Shown: positions 35,958 to 45,780, counted from the stretch's first letter. The stretch: DNA of 64,000 nt from Saccharicrinis sp963666825 (GCA_963666825.2 OY763044.2:1984001-2048000); one strand, 5' to 3'. The notes: a model not told the origin generated them from the letters alone. Translations and numbers: made by a program.

Positions 35958-36731
35958 TTAGTTGGTTTCTTTTTCCAGCAAAGCCTCTAACTCTTCTGGC
36001 GTAACTCCATGATTTATTTCTCCGGCATGAAAAAACGATATTTTTCCGGTTTCTTCAGATACTACAATAGCAGAAGAATCTGTAGACTCTGTAACTCCTA
36101 AAGCAGCTCTGTGGCGTAAACCTAATTTTTTAGGTAAATCAAAACTCTGAGAAACTGGCAAAATACAACCTGCCGCTTTTATTTTATTCTGAGCAACAAT
36201 AACGGCACCATCATGTAAGGGACTATTTTTAAAGAATATATTCTCTAATAATCTGGAAGATATAACTGCATTAACCAATTCTCCGGTTTGCACATAATCC
36301 AACATCTCAGATTTTTTAGAGATCACAATTATAGCACCTGTTTTTGTTTTTGAAAGATTCTGACAAGCTCTTACAATCGGTTTATTATAGAAATTCATTA
36401 CACCATTGGAGTGTGTGGAGAATATTTTTTCAAATGAGAACCTGTTTGCGATATTATATCTTGTTCCTAACAATAAGAAAAAGCGCCTGATTTCCTGTTG
36501 AAAAACAACAATCAGGGCAATAACTCCAACATTTACAATATTATCAAGTATGGTTGCTGATAACTCCATGTTTAATGACTTAATCAATAGCCACAAAACA
36601 ATAAATGCAAACAAACCAAAAAAGATATTCTGAGCAACTGTTCCTCTTATCAATTTATACAACCTGTACATTAGATAAGCAACAACAACAATATCAACAA
36701 TATCAATAAACCTTATGTCTAAAAATGTCAT
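35958..36731 (-). CDS. cdaA: Diadenylate cyclase CdaA
   Basis: A 257-residue membrane-anchored enzyme that makes cyclic di-AMP from two ATP. Three N-terminal membrane helices (~10-27, 35-52, 62-78) are followed by the DisA_N/DAC domain with the catalytic DGA at 174-176 (SPLHDGAVIV) and RHR at 206-208 (GLRHRAALGVTE). It starts 1 bp after folP, the usual Bacteroidota pairing. No cdaR/YbbR regulator gene is beside it. The messenger controls potassium and osmotic balance and wall homeostasis in other bacteria. Confidence 0.95.
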   Translation of the reverse strand: MTFLDIRFIDIVDIVVVAYLMYRLYKLIRGTVAQNIFFGLFAFIVLWLLIKSLNMELSATILDNIVNVGVIALIVVFQQEIRRFFLLLGTRYNIANRFSFEKIFSTHSNGVMNFYNKPIVRACQNLSKTKTGAIIVISKKSEMLDYVQTGELVNAVISSRLLENIFFKNSPLHDGAVIVAQNKIKAAGCILPVSQSFDLPKKLGLRHRAALGVTESTDSSAIVVSEETGKISFFHAGEINHGVTPEELEALLEKETN

Positions 36732-36732
36732 T

Positions 36733-37599
36733 TTATGCGTTTTTTACAGATTGCAATTTATTAAACAATGTAACACATTCTTTTGCCTCCTTTACATCAT
36801 GAACTCTTATAATGGATGCTCCGTTTTGTAGTGAAACCATATTTAATATTGAAGTCCCGTTTAATGCTTTTTGAGGGTCACTATCTAATAAGTTATATAT
36901 CATAGATTTCCTGCTCAAACCTATCAATAAAGGTAATTCAAAAATCTGTAATTCTTTCATTCTATTTAATAGCTCATAATTATGATCCAAAGTTTTGCCA
37001 AAACCAAATCCCGGATCTATAATGATATCATGAACGCCTCTTTGTTTTAATTCTTCTACTTTTCCAGAAAAATAATCAATAATTTCATATACTACATCAT
37101 ATTCATAATCCGGTTTATTCTGCATATCCTGAGGTGTTCCCTTCATATGCATCATAATATATGGTACATTAAGCAACTCTACAGTATCAAACATCTTTTT
37201 ATCCATCTCCCCTGCAGAAATATCATTAATAATATCAACGCCATATTCTTCTACAACAAATTGAGCTATTTCGGATCTGAATGTATCTATTGAAATTATA
37301 ATTTCAGGAAATTTCTTTCTTATCACTTGTAATGCAGAGGCAAGTCTTTGTTTTTCTTCTTGAACTGTAATATGCACAGCTCCGGGTCTGGACGAATAGG
37401 CTCCTATATCTATAATATCTGCTCCTTCCGTTAGCATATTTTGAATTCGATCTATAATGGCATCCTGATCATGATATTTACCGCCATCAAAAAATGAGTC
37501 TGGTGTAATATTTAATATTCCCATGATTTTGGGTTCACTAATGTTTAGCAACTTACCATTACAGTTTATATATTGACTTGATTCTATGAATTTTTCCAT
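36733..37599 (-). CDS. folP: Dihydropteroate synthase
   Basis: A 288-residue TIM-barrel enzyme of folate synthesis joining p-aminobenzoate to dihydropterin pyrophosphate. Both Pfam signatures show: GILNITPDSFFDGG (27-40) and ADIIDIGAYSSRPGA (~56-70), with MHMKGTPQDMQ and the C-terminal RVHDVKE phosphate-binding segment. It is the target family of sulfonamides. It heads the folP-cdaA-small membrane protein operon, divergent from the efflux operon. Confidence 0.97.
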   Translation of the reverse strand: MEKFIESSQYINCNGKLLNISEPKIMGILNITPDSFFDGGKYHDQDAIIDRIQNMLTEGADIIDIGAYSSRPGAVHITVQEEKQRLASALQVIRKKFPEIIISIDTFRSEIAQFVVEEYGVDIINDISAGEMDKKMFDTVELLNVPYIMMHMKGTPQDMQNKPDYEYDVVYEIIDYFSGKVEELKQRGVHDIIIDPGFGFGKTLDHNYELLNRMKELQIFELPLLIGLSRKSMIYNLLDSDPQKALNGTSILNMVSLQNGASIIRVHDVKEAKECVTLFNKLQSVKNA

Positions 37600-37988
37600 T
37601 ATTTTAAAGAATTCCTAATAGTATTGCTCAAAAATAGTGATTTGAATCTTCACACAAGAGTTGAACTGAATTTTTCCTTTATTTTTATTGTTAGAATAGA
37701 ATGATTTATTTCAAATCCTTATCAAAAGACCCCTTAAATTCTCTCTATTTTTATTAAAAACTGTTAATTATTCTTACTTAACAACTCATCTTAAACCCTA
37801 TTATATATTAATATTCAATAACTTAATCACTTTTGTAATTTTCAATTTACATATCGACATATCTATTTTGTTGTATATGTAGTTTTTTGAATATATATTT
37901 GACCCAACAAATTGAAAATACATAAACACATCTGAATCTGGAATTCAATATGCGTTTAGAATAAAAGCAGAAAATAAATAATAATCAT
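37600..37988. other. Divergent control region folP / efflux operon
   Basis: These 389 bases hold no gene. The right part contains a good promoter for the efflux operon (37871-37901) inside an 11-bp inverted repeat, ATTTTCAATTT at 37838-37848 and its complement at 37909-37919. The left part has only AT-rich sequence in which I see no clear folP promoter. Confidence 0.55.
37871..37901 (+). promoter_or_regulatory. Promoter of the TolC-RND efflux operon
   Basis: TTG at 37871-37873 and TATATTTG at 37894-37901 are separated by 20 bp, a full -33/-7 match for a Bacteroidota housekeeping promoter. The start codon is 87 bp downstream. Confidence 0.65.
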
Positions 37989-39323
37989 ATGAATAAATTA
38001 AAATTACTATTAGCGATTGCAGTTCTCAGCATTGGCATTAACACCAAAACAAAAGCTGAGGAGTCTGACTCAACTAATGTTTTTTCCTTAAAACAAGCAT
38101 TGGAGCTTGCAGAAAAAAACAATAGGGAAATTTTAAAAAGTATTGCTGAAGTTGATGGTGCAAAAGCAGATAACCAAAAAGCTATGGCTTCATTTTTACC
38201 AGCAATTGAGTTATCAAGCACTTATTCATCAACAAATGATGCGCTCTATTCATTTATGTATAAATTACAACGACAAGTAGTTTCGCAAGCAGATTTTAAT
38301 CCTGCACTACTTAATGACCCAGGCACAAACGATATGTTTAATACTCAAGTATCAGTTATGCAGCCAATCATTAATATTGATGCCTGGAATGGTAAAAGTG
38401 CAGCAAAAAGTGCTTTAAAAGCCACTGAATTAAAAAGTGAGTTTACCAAGGAGCATGTTCTTTTTTCCGTAAAACAAACCTATTTTGGATTACAGCTTGC
38501 TAAAAGTCGATTGTCTGTTATCGAAAAAGCATATGAAGCTGCCAGTGCATACTTATCTATGGCTGAAGACAATATGAAACAAGGATATTTAAAAGAGGCA
38601 GATGTTCTTTCAGTAAAGGTAAGACTACTTGAACTTGAGGCTCAAAAAAAAGAGTCTGAAAATCAGATTAAATCAATTTCAGAAATGCTTAATTTTCTGA
38701 CTGGAAGAAATATTGATACTCCTATACAGATTGTAGATCAAATTGAAAAAATCTCTTTTACAGCAAAAGGAATCAATTCAGTTTCAAATCGTTCTGATGT
38801 TTTAGCGATGCAATACGGAATGAAAGCCCGTGAGCAAATGAAAAAGAGTGCTCTTATGAAATTTGTTCCCCGAATCAATGGTTTTGGAATGTACAATATG
38901 TATGATGAAAACATTGGAGGTTTTGATGCTAACAGCTGGATGTTTGGTGTTAACCTGCAATGGAAATTATTTAATGGAGGACAAAATATAGGTAATTACA
39001 AAAGAGCTAAAGCCGATTTTAACTATTCTAAAAATGATTACTACCAATATTTAGATAAAGGTAATATGGAACTTTCAAGTGCTTTAAGAAACATTCAAGT
39101 AAGTGAAAGTAACTTATTGACATACAAAACAGCAGCAGAACAAGCAAAAGAATCTCTTAGAATAAGAACAAACAGATACAAAGAAGGTATGGAACGTACT
39201 TCTGATTTATTAGCTGCGGAAGCAACTTATGCAGAAAGCGAATTAAAACATGTTAATGCTATTTACCAATACAACGTATCCATCTTTAAATACGAGTTAC
39301 TTTCATCTGAATCAAAACTTTAA
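37989..39323 (+). CDS. TolC-family outer membrane efflux protein
   Basis: A 444-residue outer membrane channel with a signal peptide (~1-22, ...NTKTKAEES). Two long helical repeats typical of OEP proteins are visible, starting FSLKQALELAEKNNREIL and, in the second half, TYKTAAEQAKESLRIRTNRYKEGMERTSDLLAAEATYAESE. It forms the exit duct for the adaptor and RND pump encoded next. No antibiotic specificity can be inferred. Confidence 0.92.
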   Translation: MNKLKLLLAIAVLSIGINTKTKAEESDSTNVFSLKQALELAEKNNREILKSIAEVDGAKADNQKAMASFLPAIELSSTYSSTNDALYSFMYKLQRQVVSQADFNPALLNDPGTNDMFNTQVSVMQPIINIDAWNGKSAAKSALKATELKSEFTKEHVLFSVKQTYFGLQLAKSRLSVIEKAYEAASAYLSMAEDNMKQGYLKEADVLSVKVRLLELEAQKKESENQIKSISEMLNFLTGRNIDTPIQIVDQIEKISFTAKGINSVSNRSDVLAMQYGMKAREQMKKSALMKFVPRINGFGMYNMYDENIGGFDANSWMFGVNLQWKLFNGGQNIGNYKRAKADFNYSKNDYYQYLDKGNMELSSALRNIQVSESNLLTYKTAAEQAKESLRIRTNRYKEGMERTSDLLAAEATYAESELKHVNAIYQYNVSIFKYELLSSESKL

Positions 39324-39364
39324 TCATTCAATCCAATATTATTAATTACATAATAAGTAAGATC

Positions 39365-40438
39365 ATGAAATTTCAAAAAATTGCTATCATATTTATCGCT
39401 ACAGGATTATTTATTCAAAGTTGTGGCAACAGTTCTGAGGAACAAACTAAATCTAATGGTATAAAAATTTCAACACAGGAAGTTAATCTGGCTAACATAT
39501 CTAAAACATACCATTATTCAGGAACAATCAGTTCGTTAAAGAAATCAACCTTGAGTACAAGAATTATGGGCCAAATTGATCAGGTTCTTGTTCACGAAGG
39601 AGATCAGGTACATAAAGGTCAGTTACTGGTTTCTTTGAGAAGTAACGATATTGATGCTCAAAAAAGTCAGGTTGAAGCAAATATTTTAGCTGCAGAGGCT
39701 GCCTATAAAAATGCAGAAGCAGATTATAACAGAATAACATCTCTTTTTGAAAGCAAAAGTGCTACGCAAAAAGAATTGGATGATATTACTACTCATTACC
39801 AAATGGCAAAAGCTCAACTTACAGCTGCAAAAAAAGCAAAAGTTCAAGTTGAAGAAACTTTAGCATATGCTAATATCAGAGCTCCATATTCAGGTGTGAT
39901 AACTGATAAATTTGTGGACTCTGGTGATATGGCAAACCCGGGAATGCCTTTAGTTGCAATTGAATCTCCTGACCAGTTTGAAGTTATAACACGAATCCCG
40001 GAATCTGAAGTAAATATTATTGAGCAGGATGATGCAGTGAGTGTTGAACTTAAAAACTCAAAAGAAGTTATCAAAGGAAAAGTAACTCATATTAGTCCAT
40101 CAAGTCGTTTTAGCGGAGCTCAATTCGAGGCTCGTGTTCTATTACAACCTACAGATAACCAAAAAGAAATTATAAGAAGTGGAATGTTTGCAAATATTGC
40201 TTTGCAAAAAGGAGAAGACTCTAAAATATTGGTATCAGATAATCTAATAGTTAACAGAGGACAATTGACAGGTGTTTGGACAGTAAGCCAATCAGGAAGT
40301 GCATTACTTCGTTGGGTTCAATTAGGGAAACATTACAATGGACAAACAGAGGTATTATCAGGACTTTCTCAAGGCGACCAATTAATCATTAAGTCTGAAG
40401 AAAGATTGTATGATGGTCTGTTGGTAAAAGCACTTTAA
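39365..40438 (+). CDS. RND periplasmic adaptor (membrane fusion lipoprotein)
   Basis: A 357-residue HlyD/AcrA-type adaptor. The lipobox FIQSC places a lipidated Cys near residue 20. The barrel-sandwich lipoyl halves are GQIDQVLVHEGDQVHKGQLL (~74-93) and the second half around TLAYANIRAPYSGVITDKFVDSGD; between them lies a coiled-coil hairpin (~100-160). A beta-barrel and membrane-proximal domain complete it. It bridges the TolC protein and the RND permease. Confidence 0.93.
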   Translation: MKFQKIAIIFIATGLFIQSCGNSSEEQTKSNGIKISTQEVNLANISKTYHYSGTISSLKKSTLSTRIMGQIDQVLVHEGDQVHKGQLLVSLRSNDIDAQKSQVEANILAAEAAYKNAEADYNRITSLFESKSATQKELDDITTHYQMAKAQLTAAKKAKVQVEETLAYANIRAPYSGVITDKFVDSGDMANPGMPLVAIESPDQFEVITRIPESEVNIIEQDDAVSVELKNSKEVIKGKVTHISPSSRFSGAQFEARVLLQPTDNQKEIIRSGMFANIALQKGEDSKILVSDNLIVNRGQLTGVWTVSQSGSALLRWVQLGKHYNGQTEVLSGLSQGDQLIIKSEERLYDGLLVKAL

Positions 40439-40498
40439 AACACCTTTTAGTTAAATTACATTAATCATATCACAATAGTTTGTAATATATATAAAACA

Positions 40499-40592
40499 TA
40501 GATTATAAGACAAAAAGTCAACTTTTAAGGATTATAAAAGATGTTTACTAAGCATATGGTAAATCAATCTTATGTCTTACGTCTTATATCTA
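40499..40592. repeat. Imperfect inverted repeat between adaptor and permease genes
   Basis: TAGATTATAAGAC (40499-40511) is nearly complementary to GTCTTATATCTA (40581-40592) in the 183-bp gap; CAATAG-type sequences lie outside both arms. The region has no ORF and no T-run terminator, so it may be a transcript structure or a remnant of a small repeat. Confidence 0.4.
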
Positions 40593-40621
40593 AAAATCTA
40601 TTGTAATAAACACTTTTGATA

Positions 40622-43600
40622 ATGAAAACAGGATTTGCAGGGTCTTTAGCCCGACAATTTATAAATTCAAAGCTAACACCATTGTTAATGGTTGCCTTTG
40701 TAATCATAGGACTTTATAGTTCCTATTTAACACCAAGAGAAGAAGAACCTCAAATAGATGTACCTATCGCTGATATTATGTTACAATATCCGGGAGCGAG
40801 TCCTAAAGAGGTTGAATCCAGAATTGTAAAACCTTTAGAAAAGGTTATTTCAAATGTAAAGGGAGTTGAATACGTTTACTCTCAGTCTATGCCTGAAATG
40901 GCAATGCTAATTGTTCAGTTTTACGTTGGAGAAGATGTAGAAAGAAGTTTGGTTAAGCTTTATAATGAAATTATGAAGAACATGGACCAAATGCCTCAAG
41001 GGATCACTCTCCCACTGGTAAAAACACGATCTATTGACGATGTACCGGCACTAGGACTAACACTTTGGAGTGAAAACTATTCTGATTACCAATTAAAACG
41101 TATTGCTCAGGAATTAAATTCTGAAATAGAAAAAATCAACGAGATTAGTGAAACAAAAATTATTGGAGGTAGAAACAGAGAGATCAGAGTTGTACTTGAC
41201 AGAGATAAAATGACTGCTTTTGGAGTTGATCCATTAATGATAACTCAGCAAATTCAAGCATCTAATCAACAGTTTTCTTCTGGTTCATTCAATCAGAATA
41301 ACAATGAATATTTAGTTACTACAGGTAAATTTCTGGAAACTTCAGAAGATGTTTCAAATCTTGTAGTTGGTGTACATGGCAATTCACCAGTATATCTGCA
41401 TCAGGTTGCAACCATAAGTGATGGACCTGAGTTACCGGTAAGCTATGTTTCTTTTGGCTATGGAAAGGCAAGCCTTCACCAAGATAATTATAAAGGTGAA
41501 TACTCTGCTGTAACTATTTCTGTTGCGAAAAGAAGAGGTGCTGATGCGATGCGTTTATCTGAGCAAATAATGGATAAAATAGATCACCTCGAAAGCGAAT
41601 TAATACCTTCAGATGTACATGTGGAAGTAACTCGTAATTATGGAGAAACAGCTTCTGAAAAAGTATCTGAATTATTAATGCACCTTTTAGGAGCAATTGT
41701 ATCTGTATCTATAGTAGTAATGCTAGCTATGGGCTGGAGAGGTGGTTTGGTTGTGTTTATTTCAGTGCCAATCACCTTTGCATTGACTATGTTTAGCTAT
41801 TACTTCATGGACTATACTTTAAATAGAATTACACTATTTGCTTTAGTATTTGTAACAGGGATTGTTGTTGATGACTCCATCATCATTGCAGAAAATATGC
41901 ACCGCCACTTTAAAATGAAGCAATTGCCATTTTTTCAGGCGGCATTGAGATCTATTGATGAAGTTGGTAATCCAACCATTTTAGCAACATTTACTGTAAT
42001 TGCGGCTGTTTTACCTATGGTGTTTGTTTCAGGTATGATGGGACCTTATATGAGTCCTATGCCTATTGGAGCATCAATCGCAATGATCTTCTCATTATTC
42101 GTGGCTCTAATGATTACACCATGGTTAGCTTATCGTTTACTTAAGCATGATGATGGAAAAGATGATGAAAAGGATTATTCTTTAGAAAAGACGCTTATCT
42201 ATAAGATTTATGATAAAACAATGCGTCCTATGATCGAAAATAAGACCAAGCGTTGGGTATTCATTATAGGAGTAACAGTTTTATTATTTGGCTCAGCAAG
42301 TTTATTCTTATTAAAGGTTGTTACGGTTAAAATCCTTCCTTTTGATAATAAGAATGAATTCCAGGTAGTTATTGACATGCCAGAGGGTACAACCTTAGAA
42401 CAAACGGCTAATGTAACAAAGGAATTAGCTGCATATTTACGCAATCATGAAATGGTAACAAATTACCAAACATATGTAGGTGCATCTGCTCCTATCAATT
42501 TTAATGGTTTGGTTCGTCATTATGATATGCGCAGAGGTTCAAATGTTGCTGATATTCAGGTTAACCTGGTTTCTAAAAATGACAGGGATATTCAAAGTCA
42601 TGATATTGCTAAAGAATTACGTCCTGAATTACAAAAGATTGGTGCAAAATTCAACGCAAATGTTAAGGTGGTTGAAGTTCCACCAGGACCTCCGGTAATG
42701 TCAACAATGGTGGCTGAGATTTATGGTCCTAATTACGAGGCTCAGAAAGATATTGCACTTCAAATCAAAGATCTTTTTGCATCAACAGAAAGCGTTGTTG
42801 ATATTGATTGGATGATGGAAGATGACCAGGAAGAGTTTAAATTTAATGTTGACAAAGAAAAAGCTATGTTGGCTGGAATTAGCACACAACAAATTGTACA
42901 TGCATTAAATATGAATTTACGTGGGGCTAAAGTATCAAACCTTTACGCTGAAAAAGAACACAGTCAGGTTGGTATTACATTACGTATGGCTCAGGAAGAC
43001 AGAACCAGCATTGAGGATCTTAAAAAGATTAACCTAATGTCGGCTCGTGGAAATATGGTCGCAGTAGGTGATTTAGTTGATATTACAAAAACGATTAAAC
43101 CTAAGAGTATCTACCGTAAAAATCAAAAAGAAGTAGTTTACGTAACTGCTGATATTGCCGGTACATTAGAAAGTCCTGTTTATGCCATACTTGATATTTC
43201 AGACAGACTTGACGAAATTAATGTACCTAAAGGATTTGAAATTGAAGAGTTTTATAATGGACAACCATTCTTAGAAGACAATTTTGGAATTAAATGGGAC
43301 GGTGAATGGCAAATTACATATGAGGTATTCCGTGACCTGGGTGCAGCTTTTGCAGTAGTATTACTTATTATCTATATGCTTATTGTTGGATGGTTCCAGA
43401 ACCTGAAAGTGCCGTTTGTGATGATGGTTGCGATCCCACTATCTCTTGTAGGTATTGTAATTGGTCACTGGATATTAAATGCCTTCTTTACTGCAACATC
43501 AATGATTGGTATGATTGCTCTGGCAGGTATTATGGTCCGGAACTCCATATTGTTGATTGACTTTGTTAATATCAGGCTGAAAGAAGGTATTCCGTTAAAA

Positions 43601-43852
43601 GAAGCTGTAATTGAAGCCGGAGCCGTACGTACTACCCCTATCCTACTTACAGCAGGAACAGTAGTAATTGGAGCAGTTGTAATATTATTTGACCCAATAT
43701 TCCAGGGATTAGCTATTTCCTTAATGGGAGGAACTATTGCTTCTACTTTCCTTACCTTATTAATAGTGCCATTAATCTATTATATGGTAGAAAGAAAGAA
43801 ATATAAAGAATCTACACCTATTGAATCATCTACTGATGAACAAGAAGTGTAA
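40622..43852 (+). CDS. RND efflux permease (AcrB-type)
   Basis: A 1076-residue inner-membrane pump with the duplicated RND build: one helix, a large periplasmic loop and six helices in each half. Proton-relay aspartates are at 417-418 in helix 4 (GIVVDDSIIIAENMHRH). PRI-like early residues (TPREEEPQIDVP) and ITPWLAY, SMIGMIALAGIMVRNSILLIDF are typical of the HAE/NolG-like Bacteroidota group. An in-frame TTG at 40616 is possible, but ATG at 40622 is preferred. Third gene of the efflux operon. Confidence 0.95.
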   Translation: MKTGFAGSLARQFINSKLTPLLMVAFVIIGLYSSYLTPREEEPQIDVPIADIMLQYPGASPKEVESRIVKPLEKVISNVKGVEYVYSQSMPEMAMLIVQFYVGEDVERSLVKLYNEIMKNMDQMPQGITLPLVKTRSIDDVPALGLTLWSENYSDYQLKRIAQELNSEIEKINEISETKIIGGRNREIRVVLDRDKMTAFGVDPLMITQQIQASNQQFSSGSFNQNNNEYLVTTGKFLETSEDVSNLVVGVHGNSPVYLHQVATISDGPELPVSYVSFGYGKASLHQDNYKGEYSAVTISVAKRRGADAMRLSEQIMDKIDHLESELIPSDVHVEVTRNYGETASEKVSELLMHLLGAIVSVSIVVMLAMGWRGGLVVFISVPITFALTMFSYYFMDYTLNRITLFALVFVTGIVVDDSIIIAENMHRHFKMKQLPFFQAALRSIDEVGNPTILATFTVIAAVLPMVFVSGMMGPYMSPMPIGASIAMIFSLFVALMITPWLAYRLLKHDDGKDDEKDYSLEKTLIYKIYDKTMRPMIENKTKRWVFIIGVTVLLFGSASLFLLKVVTVKILPFDNKNEFQVVIDMPEGTTLEQTANVTKELAAYLRNHEMVTNYQTYVGASAPINFNGLVRHYDMRRGSNVADIQVNLVSKNDRDIQSHDIAKELRPELQKIGAKFNANVKVVEVPPGPPVMSTMVAEIYGPNYEAQKDIALQIKDLFASTESVVDIDWMMEDDQEEFKFNVDKEKAMLAGISTQQIVHALNMNLRGAKVSNLYAEKEHSQVGITLRMAQEDRTSIEDLKKINLMSARGNMVAVGDLVDITKTIKPKSIYRKNQKEVVYVTADIAGTLESPVYAILDISDRLDEINVPKGFEIEEFYNGQPFLEDNFGIKWDGEWQITYEVFRDLGAAFAVVLLIIYMLIVGWFQNLKVPFVMMVAIPLSLVGIVIGHWILNAFFTATSMIGMIALAGIMVRNSILLIDFVNIRLKEGIPLKEAVIEAGAVRTTPILLTAGTVVIGAVVILFDPIFQGLAISLMGGTIASTFLTLLIVPLIYYMVERKKYKESTPIESSTDEQEV

Positions 43853-43860
43853 AAAGCAAT

Positions 43861-43908
43861 AACTCATAGTTTAAAGGCTTAATTGTATTGAGCAATAAAC
43901 TATGAGTT
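43861..43908 (+). terminator. Long hairpin after the RND permease gene
   Basis: A perfect 13-bp stem (43861-43873 with 43896-43908), loop 22 nt, lies 8 bp after the permease stop. The T-tract behind it is weak, so it may act as a partial terminator or a stability hairpin before the PG0541-type gene. Confidence 0.55.
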
Positions 43909-43935
43909 AAGTTTAACATTTTTAATACTATAAAC

Positions 43936-44244
43936 ATGAAGATGCTTGTAGCAACAGCAGTAGAAGAATATCGTCAAAAACTGGAACAGTTCTTTGGCGA
44001 GCAGAATGTACCTTTTTATAACGAACTTGAAGTAAAAGGTGTAGATAAAACAGGTAAAAAACAACATCGCGTTGGAAACTGGTTTACTTATAATGAAAAT
44101 CCATATAACCTTGTTACATTTTTTACCATTGTAGAAGATGATCAGGCTGATAAAATTATGGAAAGCCTGAGTCAATGTAAAATTGAAATGCCTAATTGTA
44201 AAATCAGGGCATATATTTTAAATATTGAAAAATCAATACTGTAG
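43936..44244 (+). CDS. PG0541-type transporter-associated protein
   Basis: A 102-residue soluble alpha/beta protein resembling the small PII-like/ferredoxin-fold proteins encoded directly behind RND pumps in Bacteroidota (PG0541 group). It starts KMLVATAVEEYRQKLEQFF and has the later strand NLVTFFTIVEDDQADKIME. No catalytic motif is seen. A regulatory role on the pump is inferred from the conserved location only. Confidence 0.75.
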   Translation: MKMLVATAVEEYRQKLEQFFGEQNVPFYNELEVKGVDKTGKKQHRVGNWFTYNENPYNLVTFFTIVEDDQADKIMESLSQCKIEMPNCKIRAYILNIEKSIL

Positions 44245-44289
44245 AGCACTTAGTTAAAAGTCGAAAGTTAAAAGTAATAACCTTATCCT

Positions 44290-44317
44290 GGTTCAAGTTT
44301 GCAACTTGGACCTTTAT
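44290..44317 (+). terminator. Hairpin ending the efflux operon
   Basis: GGTTCAAGTT (290-299) pairs with AACTTGGACC (303-312, one G-T pair) over a 3-nt loop and is followed by a short T-rich run, 46 bp after the PG0541-type gene. Confidence 0.6.
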
Positions 44318-44409
44318 TTAAAACCCTTTTGCTAAAGGCTAGCTCTAAATCACCTTTTAACCCTTTACCTTGTTACCATTAACCTTGTTTAAAATTAAAA
44401 ACATATAAT

Positions 44410-44595
44410 ATGCAAGAAAGAATTGTAAGAGCAGTTGCCGGTACTTTCATTTTGTTAAGCTTACTATTAGCCTTAACTGTTAATATAAACTGGCTTTATT
44501 TCACTGGTTTTGTTGGATTAAACATGCTTCAATCATCCATTACCAAATGGTGTCTGTTAAATGATATCTTAACAAAGTTAGGTGTACCTAAATAA
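44410..44595 (+). CDS. DUF2892 / YgaP-like small membrane protein
   Basis: A 61-residue protein with the DUF2892 pattern: QERIVRAVAGTFILLSLLLAL (first helix), WLYFTGFVGLNMLQSSITKWCLLNDILTKLGV (second helix with the C-x-L-x-D end). Such proteins form a two-helix membrane unit, in YgaP attached to a rhodanese domain, here alone. Function unknown. A terminator follows and faces the RNase HI gene. Confidence 0.85.
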   Translation: MQERIVRAVAGTFILLSLLLALTVNINWLYFTGFVGLNMLQSSITKWCLLNDILTKLGVPK

Positions 44596-44600
44596 AAAAT

Positions 44601-44637
44601 AACCCGGAATGTTTTATTAAGCACTCCGGTTTTTTTT
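44601..44637. terminator. Bidirectional terminator
   Basis: An imperfect stem AACCCGGAATG / CACTCCGGTT with a T8 run on the plus side and T-rich sequence on the minus side lies between the convergent DUF2892 and RNase HI genes. Confidence 0.7.
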
Positions 44638-45124
44638 ACTTTCTAAATTCCTCTCTGATAGCTTTTCTAGATGCCCTGTCGACAAGCGTAAAAACAGATT
44701 CCTCCTGAGTTTTTTGCCTCCCTGGCTGATGTCCTTTTACTTTAATAATCTGAATATTATAAGCATCAAACATTCTATAAAACTCTTTGTACAAATCCTG
44801 ATTCTTTACCTCTTTATTTCCTCTTGTCAGATAATTATTATTCTCCAATCTTACTCTTCTTTCCTGTAGTTTTAAAATATTTTGTGAATCTGTATAAACT
44901 ATAATTGTTGAATTACCTTCATTTTTAACCAATGACAGTGCCCAAAGCAAATTTTCCAATTCTAATTTAGTTGATGATGTATCAATAAATCTTTTCAGCT
45001 TAACCTGTAGTTTAAGCACCTCTATTGGTTGTTTGATATCTTTTGTAAGCAAAACTGCCCCATATCCAACTTTTAATTGAGGATTAACACTACCGTCTGT
45101 AAAAAGATAAATAATATCTGTCAT
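44636..45124 (-). CDS. Ribonuclease HI-like protein
   Basis: A 162-residue RNase H-fold protein. The acidic active site can be placed: Asp in FTDGSVNP (~9), Glu in STKLELENLLWAL (~56), Asp in VYTDSQNIL (~79) and Asp in LVDRASRKA (~150). The handle/basic region contains KVKGHQPGRQK, similar to the KVKGHxG of RNase HI. It should cleave RNA in RNA-DNA hybrids. Only one membrane-free domain is present; no N-terminal hybrid-binding domain. Confidence 0.85.
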   Translation of the reverse strand: MTDIIYLFTDGSVNPQLKVGYGAVLLTKDIKQPIEVLKLQVKLKRFIDTSSTKLELENLLWALSLVKNEGNSTIIVYTDSQNILKLQERRVRLENNNYLTRGNKEVKNQDLYKEFYRMFDAYNIQIIKVKGHQPGRQKTQEESVFTLVDRASRKAIREEFRK

Positions 45125-45300
45125 GTGCTGATAACTTTATTTTTAATCAATGTATTATATATTTCAATTAAAACATAAAATACACAATCATATTAGTCAT
45201 TATATTACAAGGCTTTAAAGCAACCAAATAAAAGTAAAAGTTGACAAAATTACTGAATTTAAGAAGAATCATTACCTTTACAGCCGAATTAAGATAAGAA

Positions 45301-45780
45301 ATGGCAAAAACACAAGAATCAACAAACACAAATAACGTTCTGAAACTTATTATATGGTTAAATAAACATTTTAACTTTTTAATGGGGAGTATCTCAGGTG
45401 TAGCAACCGGAACCATTGTATTTTTCATTAATTATCAACATGGTTTTACCCCAGCTTTATATAGTTTCCTTCGACAGTTTTTTTTCAATTTATTAATGGG
45501 TGGGTTCAACATCAGAACTTGTGAGAAACTAACTCAAATCATTAAGTCTAAAAATGCAGCCATTACTATGGGTACAATCGTACCTTCAATTCAGGCATTT
45601 ATTATACTTTATTCAATACATTACTTTGGGCATACACCAAAACCAGGAGCTTCTTCCATTTGGCAATTTGGCGTTAATATTATCGTATTTTTCTTTATGT
45701 CACTATTTTATCGTGATCCTGAAAACAAAATACAAGTAAAAACGATACTATTAAAAATAGTTCCAAAAATTAAAGGTTAA
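45301..45780 (+). CDS. Membrane protein of unknown function
   Basis: A 159-residue protein with about four hydrophobic segments (~30-48, 60-75, 90-112, 120-137) and a hydrophilic, Thr/Asn-rich N-terminal tail. The family is not recognised. It stands alone on the plus strand, divergent from RNase HI. TACCTTTA at 45273-45280 is one base off the -7 consensus and lies 20 bp ahead of the start. Confidence 0.7.
   Translation: MAKTQESTNTNNVLKLIIWLNKHFNFLMGSISGVATGTIVFFINYQHGFTPALYSFLRQFFFNLLMGGFNIRTCEKLTQIIKSKNAAITMGTIVPSIQAFIILYSIHYFGHTPKPGASSIWQFGVNIIVFFFMSLFYRDPENKIQVKTILLKIVPKIKG

Noticed and set aside
40616..40621. TTG at 40616 as start of the RND permease
   Set aside because: ATG two codons later is a better start with the same product.
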